DNA of 64,000 nucleotides from assembly GCA_036583965.1 (NCBI GenBank), contig JAZBQD010000015.1, positions 83,711,309 through 83,775,308 of the forward strand, written 5' to 3'. The notes beneath the pieces are model-generated. The model was not told the origin of the DNA. It ran no database searches and was given only the letters and a program-made list of their open reading frames with translations. A program made the position numbers and the translations under genes. The stretch comes from Prunella strophiata. Taxonomy: Eukaryota > Chordata > Aves > Passeriformes > Prunellidae. Shown here one piece after another: positions 28,287-41,100 of the stretch (within the stretch, counting starts at the first letter, position 1; each line of letters opens with the position of its first letter).

Positions 28287-30050
28287 GATGTACAAGCCAA
28301 AGTCAAAGCAGCCTCTCCTGTTTTAGCCTCTAGTTCACATGACGAGATCCATTCCTTCTGAACACCTCTATTGAGGGGGAGCTCTTGATTAAATGAGCTA
28401 CAGACTCAAACATCCTTTCATGCTCCTGTGGGGAGTTTTGACTGCAAAATGTTTGCATGCATAGCCAGGGCACTGCTGGGAGTGTGTATTCTCACTTTGT
28501 TCTCCTTCCCTCTCCCTCAGGCAGATTCTGTGAAGTACTGAGCCCTCCTGGAGCCAAGGAGAGTATAAAAAGTCCTCAACATCTTTCCAGTTTTGGCTAC
28601 CTCATAATATAGGCATTAATGTATGCACAACCTATTTTTAGAATCTGTAACATGCTTTCTGGATAAAGAAATACTTGAAAGACCCCTTCTTCTCCCTGAG
28701 AGTTGACATTGAATTGGATTTAATAGAACAGCCTGAAATTCCTTCCATTAAAAAGTGTATTATAAATGCTCAAGGAGCTGTAACTGCAGTTGAAAGCTAG
28801 GTATATTCCTGCCAAAGGGTAAACTAACTTCATCTAATAGGAGAATATTTCTATTGGGACAATTTACCCTTTATGAGCCTTTTTCCTGGAGACAACATAG
28901 AAAATATGTCTTCACTATGTTTCTAGCAGAGCAAAATAAAGTAAATATACCTGCAGGTTGTTAAGAAAACCATTGGCATAAAAATATGCAAGACAAAATT
29001 TATCTGTGTTTTCACACTCTTAGCCTAGTGCAATCAGCCATCTGGGCAATAAAAAGGTCCACAATGCTGGCTTTCAGCATGGTTCAAATGGCTTAGCACT
29101 ACAAATTTGTATTGCATTTTGAAATAGGAAGCCCTAAAGTGTTAAAATAGATGAGCATTATTATTCTGTGTCTGCAGAAGGGGAGACTGAGACACAGAGC
29201 AGAGAAAGCAGCCTGCTTAGGACTGCAGAAAGAGGTCATCCTAAAGTCTGAAGTATTTGTAGCATTTGGCATGTGAACTTGTATACAACCCTTAGAGAAC
29301 ATACTGTTTTGGAGGGGAAGGAAACCAATCACATTGCATGTAACCACTAGAGGTGTATATGTCCAACAGAGCCATTTGCACATATTAACAAATCCTTTTT
29401 CGGTTTCTTTTTTAAGGACTAACTGTTCTAATGTTCTTCCTTATTTTTTTTTCCCCTCATTCCTGTGAAGAAAAATCACTCAGTTTAAAAATAGTAGGAA
29501 GTGGATAACAACTTCAAATGAGGTATTTTTTTGCTGCTGTTGTTAGTAATTGAAATGAGTTCTTCCTTTGCTCTTGCTACACTTCCCCAGGAGAAGAAAT
29601 TGCCCTTGTTTTAGATGAAAACTCTGTGTCTTAACCAGCAATAACTCTCCTGTAAAACATTTGAGCAGTCCTGCTGACCTGCAATAGGCTATTCATGCTC
29701 TTAAAATTAAGGGCACACAAAGTGCTCAGCTCTGTGAATAAGAAGCCCTGCAACATCTGCTTAAGGCAAGGAGAAGTTCTCAATGAAAGAAATACATAAG
29801 GGAGTCACAGCAACAGGAATTCTGAGTATGACAGACATGCAGGATTGGACCCTGAGCCTGATGAACAAGTATTGCTGAATTGCATCCATTCACACAGCAG
29901 CATCCCTAAGATACAGCTCATCGGTGTTCGCTGCTTCAAATACTGGAAGTCAAAACAAGCGTGAGTGATTTGATGTGTCTACACAGCATAATTAGAGATG
30001 TAAACAATAACTGCCACTGCAGAAACTAGAGCAATATGCTAAGTAATTAC

Positions 30051-30223
30051 CTGAGTTGTTTTGGCCTGGCTACGTTCTGCATCATTAGTATAATTACGGG
30101 AATTGAATTCAAGCCCATCATACCTTTGATAGCTCAGTTTGTGCACAACAACCTCATCCTCAGCTTTTATGATGTTTCCTTGATCGCCAAGGGTGGCCCG
30201 TGCTCTCTCCCATTTTTTGTCAT
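30051..30223 (-). CDS. Candidate unannotated internal coding exon (unidentified protein)
   Basis: Seen: on the minus strand a pyrimidine-rich acceptor (TTTCCTTTGTGGCTCAG, AG at 30225-30224) opens a 173 bp segment. It ends at ACTCAG|GTAATT (GT at 30050-30049). The frame has two bases, then 57 codons with no stop. The product is strongly charged, containing DKKWERARATLGDQ and EDEVVVHKLSYQRYDGLEF. Four CpGs survive in 173 bp although the surroundings are CpG-poor. A second donor-like site (CAAAG|GTATGA) lies inside it. Inference: possibly one internal exon of a minus-strand gene upstream of PXDC1. I recognise no protein family and cannot confirm neighbouring exons, so a chance open frame remains quite possible. 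Confidence 0.3.
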
Positions 30224-32491
30224 CTGAGCCACAAAGGAAAGACCCATTAATGAAAACAAGGTTAATTATGCTTTCATCAGAATGGCTGCAGAAGAGATTT
30301 CTTCTGAGAAAGAGCAGAGTGGGAAGTCCATTTGTTCTATTCCCTTCCTCCTTAAAAAATAAAGTAAAACCACACAATGAATGTCTCTATTTACATTTCA
30401 GAGTTCTTTTCATGGGTAATATGCCTGTGTGAATGTACCAAACACAAGTGAAGCATGAATAATATGTGACTATTTTCCCCTTTTTCCTATATTGCTTAGC
30501 ACTCTATTTTTTAACTCTTCCCAAGAGCAAGAAGGTAACCATTTCCCTGCCCCCCTCCTCTTTGTTTCTTTTTTTTTTTTTTTTGTTATTCAGGACGGAG
30601 CTTGTAGTGAATCTGTTAGGACTATTGTGCTGTATTCATCAGTTCTACTTGGCACAGCTCATGTGTGAATCGAGGCTTTTTTATCTCTATGAGAAAAGAT
30701 ATTTCCCTTTATAGCATTCTAAATCAATTACTGTGTTGGCCTTATGGGTTTTTTCCCTTCCAAGCAGACATATGAGAAATATTTTTCCTAAAGTCCTGAT
30801 TATTATTTGTCACCTTATAGAGGCCAGAGACTTTAAACATCCATATGGTTTGGGTTCACATACCCTTAACATACACTGAAAAAGGTCACAAAAGGTAGCA
30901 GAGCACATTCTCCATATAAAAACAAGATCTGATGGACAACTCTTGTCACTTGCAATATAATGAAGTTAAAAAACCTAGAAAATTTGTGTGCTTGCATAGG
31001 ACAGTGTTAGTTCTTCTGTAACATCAACTAAGGACTCTCAACTGAACCCACTGTGAAGCCTCAGATAAACATGAAGAATCAAGCAAAAGACATACAGTGG
31101 TTGTAGTGTAAAGTGCTGGAAAAGCAACTTCTACCCATGTTAAAATGACTCTGGACTTGACTGTATAGATGCTTCAAGTGCAAAAACCTACAAGGTTCAG
31201 CATTAATTATATGTAGTTGGTTTTATTTGGGAGAAGATGGGATGCAAAGCCAGTGCCTGTTCTTGTTTCCATACCATGCAGGTGAAAGCTCGTTGTATTC
31301 CAGTGCTAATCCCCCTGGACACCAACTTAATTTTCAAGTGCAGTGAGCACCAAATTAGACCAGCTAAAAAAGTCTACAGAAGCCTCCAGTTTTCAGCACA
31401 CAGTGCTGTCATATCCCATGGGTCAGAGCCAACAAACAATGCAACATGGGGCACCAACCCAACTCATCTTGTGAGAGAGGGAGGGTCTTTACTGTCAATG
31501 TCAAAAGTACAAATCCTCAATTTCTGCTGAAAGTGAAGGCTATGCAGCAGGAATTGCTGCAATGTCCTACCACAGGATTACTGTAAATGCAATGCATGTT
31601 TTCTTTAGGCCTTCCCAGCAAAATTTACCCCTTGTCATCACTGTATGAACCCAAAACAGCCCTTAGTCCAAGACCATATCTTCTGCTGCTTTGGTGAAAC
31701 TTCTGCAAACAGAAATTAATTGTATTAGAAGTTGGCAGCTGTACACACAATCAGTGATCCCAGAAATCAAGTGGACATTAAAGGAGTTCAAGGAGCCCTC
31801 CTGGAGAAGAGGTAGGTTTTAATGGGAGTAGTTAAAAACAATTTGACCTAAATAAATTAAAGATTCAATACAATGAGTAAACAACAAATTATGAAATACA
31901 GACTTCTGGTGGAAAATGCATTTTGTCTGACTGGAATAAAAAGTTTACAAAAGAAGAAATCTTAATCTAAGTATAAAAGAAGAAGGTTTCTGAAGAAGTT
32001 TAATCGGGAATTTACCCATGAGGGTTCAAAACCTTCCTTTACTCAATTCAGTGTCTAATTATGAAAGACATTTTCACAAACTCTGCAGATGGGAACCTCT
32101 GCATGAAGAAGGGGTTCTTTGGGTGGGAACACCATCTTGATGCCAAACTCTTCTTTATGCCAGACTTAACAGTGCCATCACTAACATCCAATGATCTAAT
32201 TATATAAAGCAAAGAGATAGGATAATACAATTTTATCTTAAACATATGGTAAAATATGCATCTGTGGGCTAGCCTGTTGATCAAGCTGCTTCTCTTCAGT
32301 TGTTGCCTGATGAATATTAAGGCTTGTTTTTCCATTCCTACTACTTGGATTTTTCAGTTTTCTTATTTCCTATTACTCTAACTCAAGAAGAGGTGACAAA
32401 AACTGCCTAGAATGGTTACTTGTAGATGCTAAATTAGTACTATTTTTCCCCCTAATCTTTGGTGAACTTCCTGTGTTATGGGAATCCTGTC
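30224..32491. other. Intergenic, nothing definable
   Basis: AT-rich sequence with a T18-type run near 30570 and short chance ORFs. No repeat family, RNA gene or exon could be supported. The minus-strand open frame at 32048-32335 (95 codons) has no recognisable content. Confidence 0.6.
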
Positions 32492-33872
32492 CTTCCTGTC
32501 AAAAAGGTCTGGACCTAAATCTCAGCTCTATGTCATCTCATGGCAACAACTGCAGCTAGAGCTACTAAAAATAAGATTAAATGAGAGGTATGCACAGTTA
32601 GATAAAATAAAAGTCAAAGAAAATGGCACATAATAGTGGTCTATTATGTGCCATTTTCTTTGACTTGCATTTGCTTTTGGAAACTCATTTGCCAATGTAT
32701 ATTGCCAGTGTATCTTCTGTTTATTAAAAAACAAAACAGGTAATGGTTTTATGAGAAGCTGCTTTGTTTTTGGTTTTTTTTTTTCTTTTTTTTTTTCTTT
32801 TAAATTGCTTTCTCTTAACATTTGTGATCAAAACCCCATAATGCTGCTTGTGCAATGAACAAAGTGACCTGTAATTAAACTATTACAAGGATACTGTCTG
32901 TTGACAGGGTCCCAAATGTGAAGCAATATTTGTTGGTTGCTCCAAGAAATTTCTAGCAGTTCAGTTTGGGGGGCTGGGTGGGAATAGAGGGGTAACAGTC
33001 TTTGTTAGGATGAAAGACAGTGGGGGACACCTCACTCATCCCTGAAGATATTCCCCATGAATTTGAAAGTTTTTCTGAAAATTTTGGATTGATGTATCTC
33101 CACCAGCACAGATTCATTGGTGCAAAGCACCGGGGAGCTCTGATCACTCCCATGTGCAGCTATGTGTCAGCACAATTAAACACAGAAGCCAATGAAGCCC
33201 ATGCAGATAGGCACAGAATTGGAGCTTTACAGCAAAATGTTTCAATGGGACCAGAATTTCAGCTTTGTACTCCTCTCTAAAAGGAGTCACCAGGAAGGAT
33301 CTAGTGAAGACAGAGGCATCTGCAGAGATGAAAAAGAGATGAGAGACCTTGGGAAGACCTACAGGGAATAAGAAAACTGACAGACTAAGCCCTCAAAAGC
33401 ACAGCAGCTTTCATGTCTTTTTAGCTGCACAGAAAAATCAATACTAGGGCCTTGTAGCCTCCAATCCTGAGGGGAAGCAAAGAGCACAAAGGAGAAACAG
33501 CACAAGTATCAGCCATCTGCTTGTGGGGAGCTGCTGGTCCTGTGGCTTCCAATAGGTGATGGACAGATACAAGCCTCTCCTGGCAGGTGGGGCAGCAGCA
33601 GGCTTTTGTTCCTGCCTTGCCACAGCTCACAAATGTCACCTTCGTTTGAGTGAGAAGTTGAGCAACTTTAGGGTGGCTTGATACAGCTCCATGTCAGAAA
33701 AAACCCTACAAAGCAATTCAGAACATAACTATGTTATATATAGCCAGTCCTTTGCACAGAACCTGAGTAAAACAAGGGAAGCTCTTCTGACTTCCTCTTC
33801 TCCACAGTTTGCAATTTTAAAAAGTGTATGTGTGTGGGGGAAGAGATTCAATGCCTCTTAATTGTTCCCTGG
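32492..33872 (+). repeat. Tandem segmental duplication, copy 1 (1,381 bp)
   Basis: The segment begins CTTCCTGTCAAAAAGGTCTG and repeats almost base for base from 33873. The shared boundary word recurs at 32492, 33873 and 35174. Copy 1 keeps a block of about 80 bp near 33260-33350 (including 'aaaggagtcaccaggaagga') that copy 2 lacks. It contains a perfect hairpin and T-rich runs near 32775. No gene is recognised. A plus-strand open frame at 33020-33280 is interrupted by a TAG in copy 2. Confidence 0.96.
32611..32666 (+). repeat. Perfect inverted repeat/hairpin, 26-bp arms, 4-nt loop (copy 1)
   Basis: The left arm at 32611-32636 begins AAGTCAAAGAAAATGGCAC. It is the exact reverse complement of the right arm at 32641-32666, with loop TGGT. 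Pairing stops at both outer ends. The stem is long and perfect enough to fold as cruciform DNA or as an RNA hairpin. It is too perfect and too short-looped for a typical conserved microRNA precursor. Confidence 0.97.
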
Positions 33873-35173
33873 CTTCCTGTCAAAAAGGTCTGGACCTAAA
33901 TCTCAGCTCTATGTCATCTCATGGCAACAACTGCAGCTAGAGCTACTAAAAATAAGATTAAATGAGAGGTATGCACAGTTAGATAAAATAAAAGTCAAAG
34001 AAAATGGCACATAATAGTGGTCTATTATGTGCCATTTTCTTTGACTTGCATTTGCTTTTGGAAACTCATTTGCCAATGTATATTGCCAGTGTATCTTCTG
34101 TTTATTAAAAAACAAAACAGGTAATGGTTTTATGAGAAGCTGCTTTGTTTTTGGTTTTTTTTTTTTCTTTTTTTTTTTTCTTTTAAATTGCTTTCTCTTA
34201 ACATTTGTGATCAAAACCCCATAATGCTGCTTGTGCAATGAACAAAGTGACCTGTAATTAAACTATTACAAGGATACTGTCTGTTGACAGGGTCCCAAAT
34301 GTGAAGCAACATTTGTTGGTTGCTCCAAGAAATTTCTAGCAGTTCAGTTTGGGGGGCTGGGTGGAAATAGAGGGGTAACAGTCTTTGTTAGGATGAAAGA
34401 CAGTGGGGGACACCTCACTCATCCCTGAAGATATTCCCCATGAATTTGAAAGTTTTTCTGAAAATTTTGGATTGATGTAGCTCCACCAGCACAGATTCAT
34501 TGGTGCAAAGCACCAGGGAGCTCTGATCACTCCCATGTGCAGCTATGTGTCAGCACAATTAAACACAGAAGCCAATGAAGCCCATGCAGAATTAGGCACA
34601 GAATTGGAGCTTTACAGCAAAATGTTTCAATGGGACCTCTGCTTGAGAGATGGAGAGCTGAAGACTACAGGGAATAAGAAACTGACAGACAGCCCTCAAA
34701 AGCACAGCAGCTTTCATGTCTTTTTTGCTGCACAGAAAAATCAATACTAGGGCCTTCGTAGCCTCCATCCTGAGGGAACAAGAAGCACAAAGGACAACAG
34801 CAAAAGGTAACAACCATCTGCTGTGGGGAGCTGCTGTCCTGGGCTTCCAATAGTGATGGAAAGATACAAGCCTCTCCTGGTCAGGGTGGGGCCAGGCAGG
34901 GCTTTTGTTCCTGCCTTTGCCACAGCTCAACAAATGCACCTTCGTTTGAGTGACAGAAGTTGAGCACTTTCGGGTGGCTTGATACAGCTCCATGTCAGAA
35001 AAAACCCTACAAAGCAATTCAGAACATAACTATGTTATATATAGCCAGTCCTTTGCACAGAACCTGAGTAAAACAAGGGAATCTCTTCTGACTTCCTCTT
35101 CTCCACAGTTTGCAATTTTAAAAAGTTTATGTGTGTGGGGGAAGAGATTCAATGCCTCTTAATTGTTCCCTGG
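33873..35173 (+). repeat. Tandem segmental duplication, copy 2 (1,301 bp)
   Basis: This is a direct repeat of copy 1. Over the first 750 bp or so the two differ by only a few substitutions (for example CAATATTTG/CAACATTTG and GATGTATCTCC/GATGTAGCTCC). Between about 34737 and 34990 the copies differ by many one-base and few-base indels, then become near-identical again. The copy ends at the third occurrence of the boundary word (35174). Confidence 0.96.
33992..34047 (+). repeat. Perfect inverted repeat/hairpin, 26-bp arms, 4-nt loop (copy 2)
   Basis: This is the duplicate of the hairpin at 32611-32666. Both arms (33992-34017 and 34022-34047) and the TGGT loop are unchanged. The hairpin was therefore present before the tandem duplication and has not decayed in either copy. 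Confidence 0.97.
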
Positions 35174-35196
35174 CTTCCTGTCAAAAAGGTCTGGGC

Positions 35197-38100
35197 CTAA
35201 AATCCCAGGAAACTTCTCACTCCCTGTCTTAGGCAGGATTCAGGAGAACAATAGCTGGCTACAATCAATGGTGCTGCAGCAGAGGCTTGTTAAAATATGT
35301 GTTTGCATTGCTGTCTTCTGCTGAGAAGTGCCAGTACGTAACAGCACGCATAATTGTTACAGCAGAGAAGTATTAGCAATGCTGAGTGCTGAAAATCACA
35401 CACTAATTTATCTTTTAGCTTCTCTAGCAATTCCTAGCAGGATTTATCTTCCTCTAAGAAGCAAACCAGAAGGATAGAAGGTCTGCAAAGAAATTTACCA
35501 CAGTATAACTCAAGAAAAGTGTGTTTTAAAACAGAAGAGCTCATTTTTCTCCAACAGTGCATTTTTTATCCTCCTTTTAGTTCCAAGGGTGGGTGATGCC
35601 ATAGCATCCAAGAGGGCAAAACTGGCTGGCCCTAGAGTAATTATTCTTAACATCCCTCTCAATGCTATATTGCAACCTTCAAAACTGATCAGCAGTTTCC
35701 AGTGTAAGCCCAAAAGTTATCTAAGTTATCTATCCTGCAGTATTTTTCCAAAGCCATGTTCAGTACTCAAATGGGTTGGCTTAATTTTCCCAGAAAAAGC
35801 AACTACTCTTTGCCTACTGGAGCAATGACAAAGTTGTCCAGCAAGAAAGACTGAGCCTGAATAGCTGTCCCAGCACGTGGTTGCCACCACCAGACAAGAG
35901 ACCCCTGAACAAAACTGAGGGAAATAAACATAAGAATACATAAAACATACAAAGTTGCCATTGCCTCCAGCTTACTTCCCACCATTGTCAGTATAATACT
36001 ATTAAAATACATAATGCTTCCCAGATTGCTCCTTTTCATGTGATCAGACCTTCCTGATAAAGGTTTTCCTCTTCAAATCATGCTCAATTTCCTCAGATGC
36101 CAAGGGAAATAGAAAAAAAAATAGTAGATTTGAGGCTGAACTCACTGAGAATATAAAGTTCCATCTTTTATTTTTCTCTCAGATTGCTGACACTCAGTTG
36201 AGTCTCCCACTCAGGACTTGGATAATCCAAGATATCAGCTGTATCCACTGATTCAGAAATTGAAAAAAAACAACTTGGAAAACAGCAAACAGGACTGGAG
36301 GCCCAAATCCTGTTTGCCCAGCTTTAAGGCAGAACCATGCTTTGAATCAATTCTTTCCTGCAAGAAAGCATGAAGCACAGATGTGGTTGTGCAAGCATCA
36401 GCTGCTTACTTGGGGACATCCAGTCAGACCACAGCATGTCAGATAAATTGGGAGACAAGCACAGCACATCAAACTAGAAGGTTTGATGATCAAACTCTTT
36501 CAAAATCAGGTTGCTTACTGGAAGCATCCCTGCATATGCATGTCTGGTGCCCAACCACAGGCACTCAAGCTTGACCAAGCCACACAGCCTAAAAATGCCA
36601 AGATCACCAAGGAAATTCTGTGAAGAAACAGGAATAAAACCCTTTTTGTCCTACCACCACAAGGCTTGCTTTCTTCATTTTGTCCAGATTTAACAAGCTA
36701 AATCTTAAAGTCCTTCCTAAAAGAGATTTGGATCCAAGCTGCTCTACATACTAGCTGGCATAACTGAGCTCAGAATTCAGACTTTCATTCTTCTTTATTC
36801 CTTTTCAGGCAGCCTTCCTGCTCCTTCAAAATAAAGCACAGACAGCAGTTACAGAATGATGAGTTCATCTCTGCATAACTAATTAAAGGACATTTTTTGC
36901 TGTACTTTTTGCCTTCTTAATAGCACCATGGTATTTCTGAAAAGTAACAGTGGCTTTAACAGCTAATGATGATTTTAGAAATAGAAGCAATGCTTTGCTT
37001 TGCTTTCTCCAGTAGGATTCAAGAACCAGCGTGTGGCGTAGAAACCCCTGTTGTGCATATCTGCCTTGCACAGAGATCATTACCTGGGTGCATGTGTTTG
37101 ACAGAAGCATCATTACCAACTTTCTGTTCCCAAGGAGAGGAAAGACCCCTGGAAGGAATTCATCACAGTTGTTAATTTACAGGTTTCTTGTGCTCAGAAA
37201 GGTTCCCTGAGCTTTTGACTCATTAAGAGATGGTCTTCAGAAAGCTCAAGGGCTTGCTTCTGCACCAGGGAGGAGTAGTCTGAGTGAAAGTCCCTGGTTT
37301 CAGTGCTGGCTGGGGAGCAGTGCTGCTGAGAAGGACCTCAGGGTGGAGATGAACAGTGACCTGGGCACCAGCCACAGCCTGCCTGATAGCCAAGGTGGCC
37401 AGCAGCATCATGGGCAACAGATCACCAATTATTTCCTTTTACTTGGCATTCATGAGACTGCACCTAGAATATGGTATCCAGTTCTGGCCCCAGGGGTATG
37501 AACATGTACAGCCAGACAGGACAAGTCCAGGAGAGCCAGAAGTTGTCACACAGGTCTGTGAGGAGACATTGGTGGACCATGACTTGTTCAGGCTGGAGAA
37601 GGGGTGGCTTTGGGTACCTGAGAGTAGACATCCTGCGCTTCTGAGAAGAGATAAGAGAGGTACATAGTGGAGAGACAATGGCCACAAATTGAGACAGGGG
37701 TAGAAGGGGGAAACTCCCCATTGGGACAGTCAGGCAGTGGCTCAGTTTCCAAAACATTGTGCAATCTCAGTCCTTGGGGGATTTCAGGACATGGCTGCAT
37801 AAAGCCCAGAGCAATATGGTCTGATGTCACTGCTAATCCTGCTCTGGGCAGGAGGTTGAACTACAGACCTGCTGAGGTCCCTTCTAACCTAAATGGTTTT
37901 TGCAACAAATTAATAAGCAATAACATTTGCAAGGTATGTACCCAAAAAAATTTAAAATAAAACAACTCATCCCTTGCTACAAAAGAGCTGAAAAGTTTTA
38001 GGAAGCAGGATTTTTCAGATGCAATGTACAAAAACAAAACCAACCCTCCCCCATCTTCCTCAACAGTGTGTAATATTGAGCAATTGCACTAAAATCTACT

Positions 38101-41100
38101 TGAGATACCATGATCTGACACTTCAACTTTGTCCTGACCAGCCACTTCAGAGATTAATGTACTTGGGATTCAGAAGAAAGAAACCCTTTCCTTTCTTCCA
38201 GCAGGTATTCATAACAAAGCAAAGAAGGGAGTGTATTATCAAAGCTTAACTGCTGTTGAAGCTTTTGAAATAGAACTTCTGCCCATTTCTTCCAAGAAAA
38301 CATCTGCTCTACAAATATAAAACCAGACTAAATCCACTAGTGTTGTCCAGGGAGATTCTTACCCTGTTTACACTAGCCAAAGTTTGAGCAACTCCCCAGG
38401 AAAGAAATTCTTCTGAATCTACACTATAGGTTGAATAGCTGAATCTCAGCATAAACAACTGTACAAGGAAAAAAAGCAATCAATTTATGTATTGCTTAAG
38501 AACAATGAAAAGGCATCAAAAGAAAACAGGCAGTGTATATCACCCTTTGTTGGCATATGTGGAAAGCTGCATATCAGCTCCTAGATTTATATGTCCCATA
38601 AGGTGGCCAAAGGGAGCTGTGAAACCTGAGCAGGGAAGGCTGTTCTCCACCTGCACAAGGACTTGTAAAGCCCTCTCAGCTGTCTGGGGTTGTGCATTAG
38701 GTGTCCAGAGTGCTTACTGTGTGTCCCTTCAAAGAGCCAAACATGTACCACCTTCCCACCTAAACAAACTCAGTCGGAAACCACGTGCAGCTCATAGGGC
38801 TCCATGAGCTCCTTTAACATCCAAACCCATGGGCCTGGCTTTATTCTTCATAATGGCCTAGATTGCTGAAGACCAACTTGTGAAAGATGTGCAGGATCAG
38901 CTTCCACATTAAGAAGAGTTTTTAACTGGATCCTGGGCTCATTGAAAGCTTTTGGATCTGGAAAGATCATCTATATGGCAGCTTACAGGGCTGATGAGTA
39001 AGTTCAGTGCTGAAAACTTACCTCATTCCATGCTTTGAAATGCTACACTCTGTTTTCAAATTAACTCCCATTCCTACTTGGGTCATGCAAGTTTAAATAC
39101 TCCTTCATACACATCTGTATTTTAAAAAGCATTCCAGAATGAACGCCCTCCACCCTGAAAGAAAAATGCTTTGGGGAATTTGTAGGAGGATTCGAGCTTT
39201 AACTACAAAATGCAGAATAAAATATTGAAGTATAATGCCTTTTCAGAAACCAGCCTTTCAAAAATTGGCATTTTCTTCAGCAATTCTGTGGTAAAAAGTC
39301 CTGCCCATGAGTCTTCTCTGCTTTGAAGTCTTAGCACTTCTGCAAAATAGAACAAAAATTGAATGTGGAGCACAGGGACTGTAATTATGCTCCATCGTTC
39401 AAAATAAAGGGGAATAAAAAGCTCAAGCTTCTGTGAGTTTTAAAGTTGAAATGGTCATGACCATGAAAGAGACGGTAAAGCCTCAGGATAAAATTCCAGT
39501 TTTGCTGAATTTGTCAAAGGCTGTACTATAAGGTTTCACCCTTAGAATTCTACTCCATAGGCTTGAACCTGACTTTACACTTAGTGTAGACCTTGTTTTA
39601 ATGTTGGTGTGAAATTATACACAATTCCCACATTTAAAAGGAAAATCTTTGGGTGAAAAAGTCTTCTTTTCCTTTGCTTCACTCATACTGAAGCATTCAA
39701 GTCTTTAGTTAAGTAAATAATTCAGGAATTTTCAATAAAGATGAAAATAATTTCTGTATGTTCAAGTAGAATAAATTTCAATGCTAGATAATATTTAGCA
39801 GCCTGTAATTACAAGAGTTTTACAAAGGTTTCCTTGTAAAATAGAAGGATAATTAAACTTTTTACTTCAGAGCAAATGTGATATTATTCACTACTACCAA
39901 AGTTACAAATGGGACTGATGAAGAATTTATTACATATATGGACTGCATGCTTTTCAGGAGAGTGCTGTGTGTCTCCAACATATCCTTCTAGACAGGGAAA
40001 GATGTGCCAGAAATGAAGATGTGCCAGAAATAAATGTAGTGTTGTAATGGGAAAGAAGGCAAATGATCACAAACAACTGTCTAAAACAAAAGTTAAAACC
40101 AGTATTTTTACATTGTATATACATCTTCACATATGTAAGAAGGAACTCTTAGCACTTGAAGGATTTCATTTTTCCCTTTCTTGTAATGCTTTTGGTGTGA
40201 ATTTTCAGTGTTCCTACTAACAATCAGCAGCAGAAAATAAACCAGAAAAATAAAAAACATTTTAAAAGTGAAATCTTGTTTCTCTGCAAAAAAAACCCCC
40301 CATATTGCATATAAAGGAAGACAAAGGATATCAAGAAAGAAGGAGATGGTTTTCTTGTCCTGGTGGAAAGCAGAAAACCTACAGTGTATTTGCTGGCAAG
40401 CCCTTGCATACAGTCCAAAGATTGATGTAATAGCAGCTCACAACTGCATTTAGAAGCAATTTCACTTTCATTACACTTGAAGTGAGCACTTTCCCAAGCA
40501 ATGCCTCCTGACAAGGGACTGTCATGCCTACACAGCATCATGTGGCTGTGTGGGCTTGCTCTGTGATACACTAAGGATCAGTGATACAGCTCAGACGTGA
40601 TAAATATTTACCACTTGGTTCAAAAGGAAGCAAGGAATACTTTAGTCCTACTGCTATCAAATCTTATCACATATATTTTGTTAGGCATTCATATCTTGCT
40701 TGCAAATTGTGTTTTTATCATGCTTGTAACCCTGTAATTCTGGTTGGATCAGATCATCTGCCATGGATTACTACTTAGACCTGTCCAAAAATAGCACACT
40801 TTTAGAAAAGCTTTTTTAGAAGTCTCTGAGGTCATTCCTTCTTATCTCTCATCACTTCTGATACAGGACTCTAGCTACAACCCAAGAACACCAATAGATC
40901 AGGACAGTGCATTGCACTGTCAATTGACATACTCTTGCAACAGGCAATATCATGTTCTGGGTATGTTGATTGTGCCCTAAGCAAGACACTGCAAACATTT
41001 CCATTTTAGACTTATTCTCAGATGTTCCCCTTGTGTTGTTCTCATGCCCCATTGAATACCTCCATTTTCTACTTTCTATGAACCTACTTGCATGGATTAA

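Larger units (their letters stand above)
23261..30050. other. Intergenic region upstream of PXDC1
   Basis: No gene is recognised. The first few hundred bases still show moderate GC. After about 23900 the DNA is AT-rich with scattered chance ORFs below 120 codons. Definable items are A/T homopolymers near 24788 and 28200, the (AT)24 microsatellite at 25643-25690 and the T28 run at 28259-28286. A 78-codon minus-strand open frame at 27207-27443 has no domain I can name. Confidence 0.6.

Noticed and set aside
33020..33280. 86-codon plus-strand open frame in duplication copy 1
   Set aside because: The equivalent frame in copy 2 has a TAG and indels, with no sign of coding constraint.
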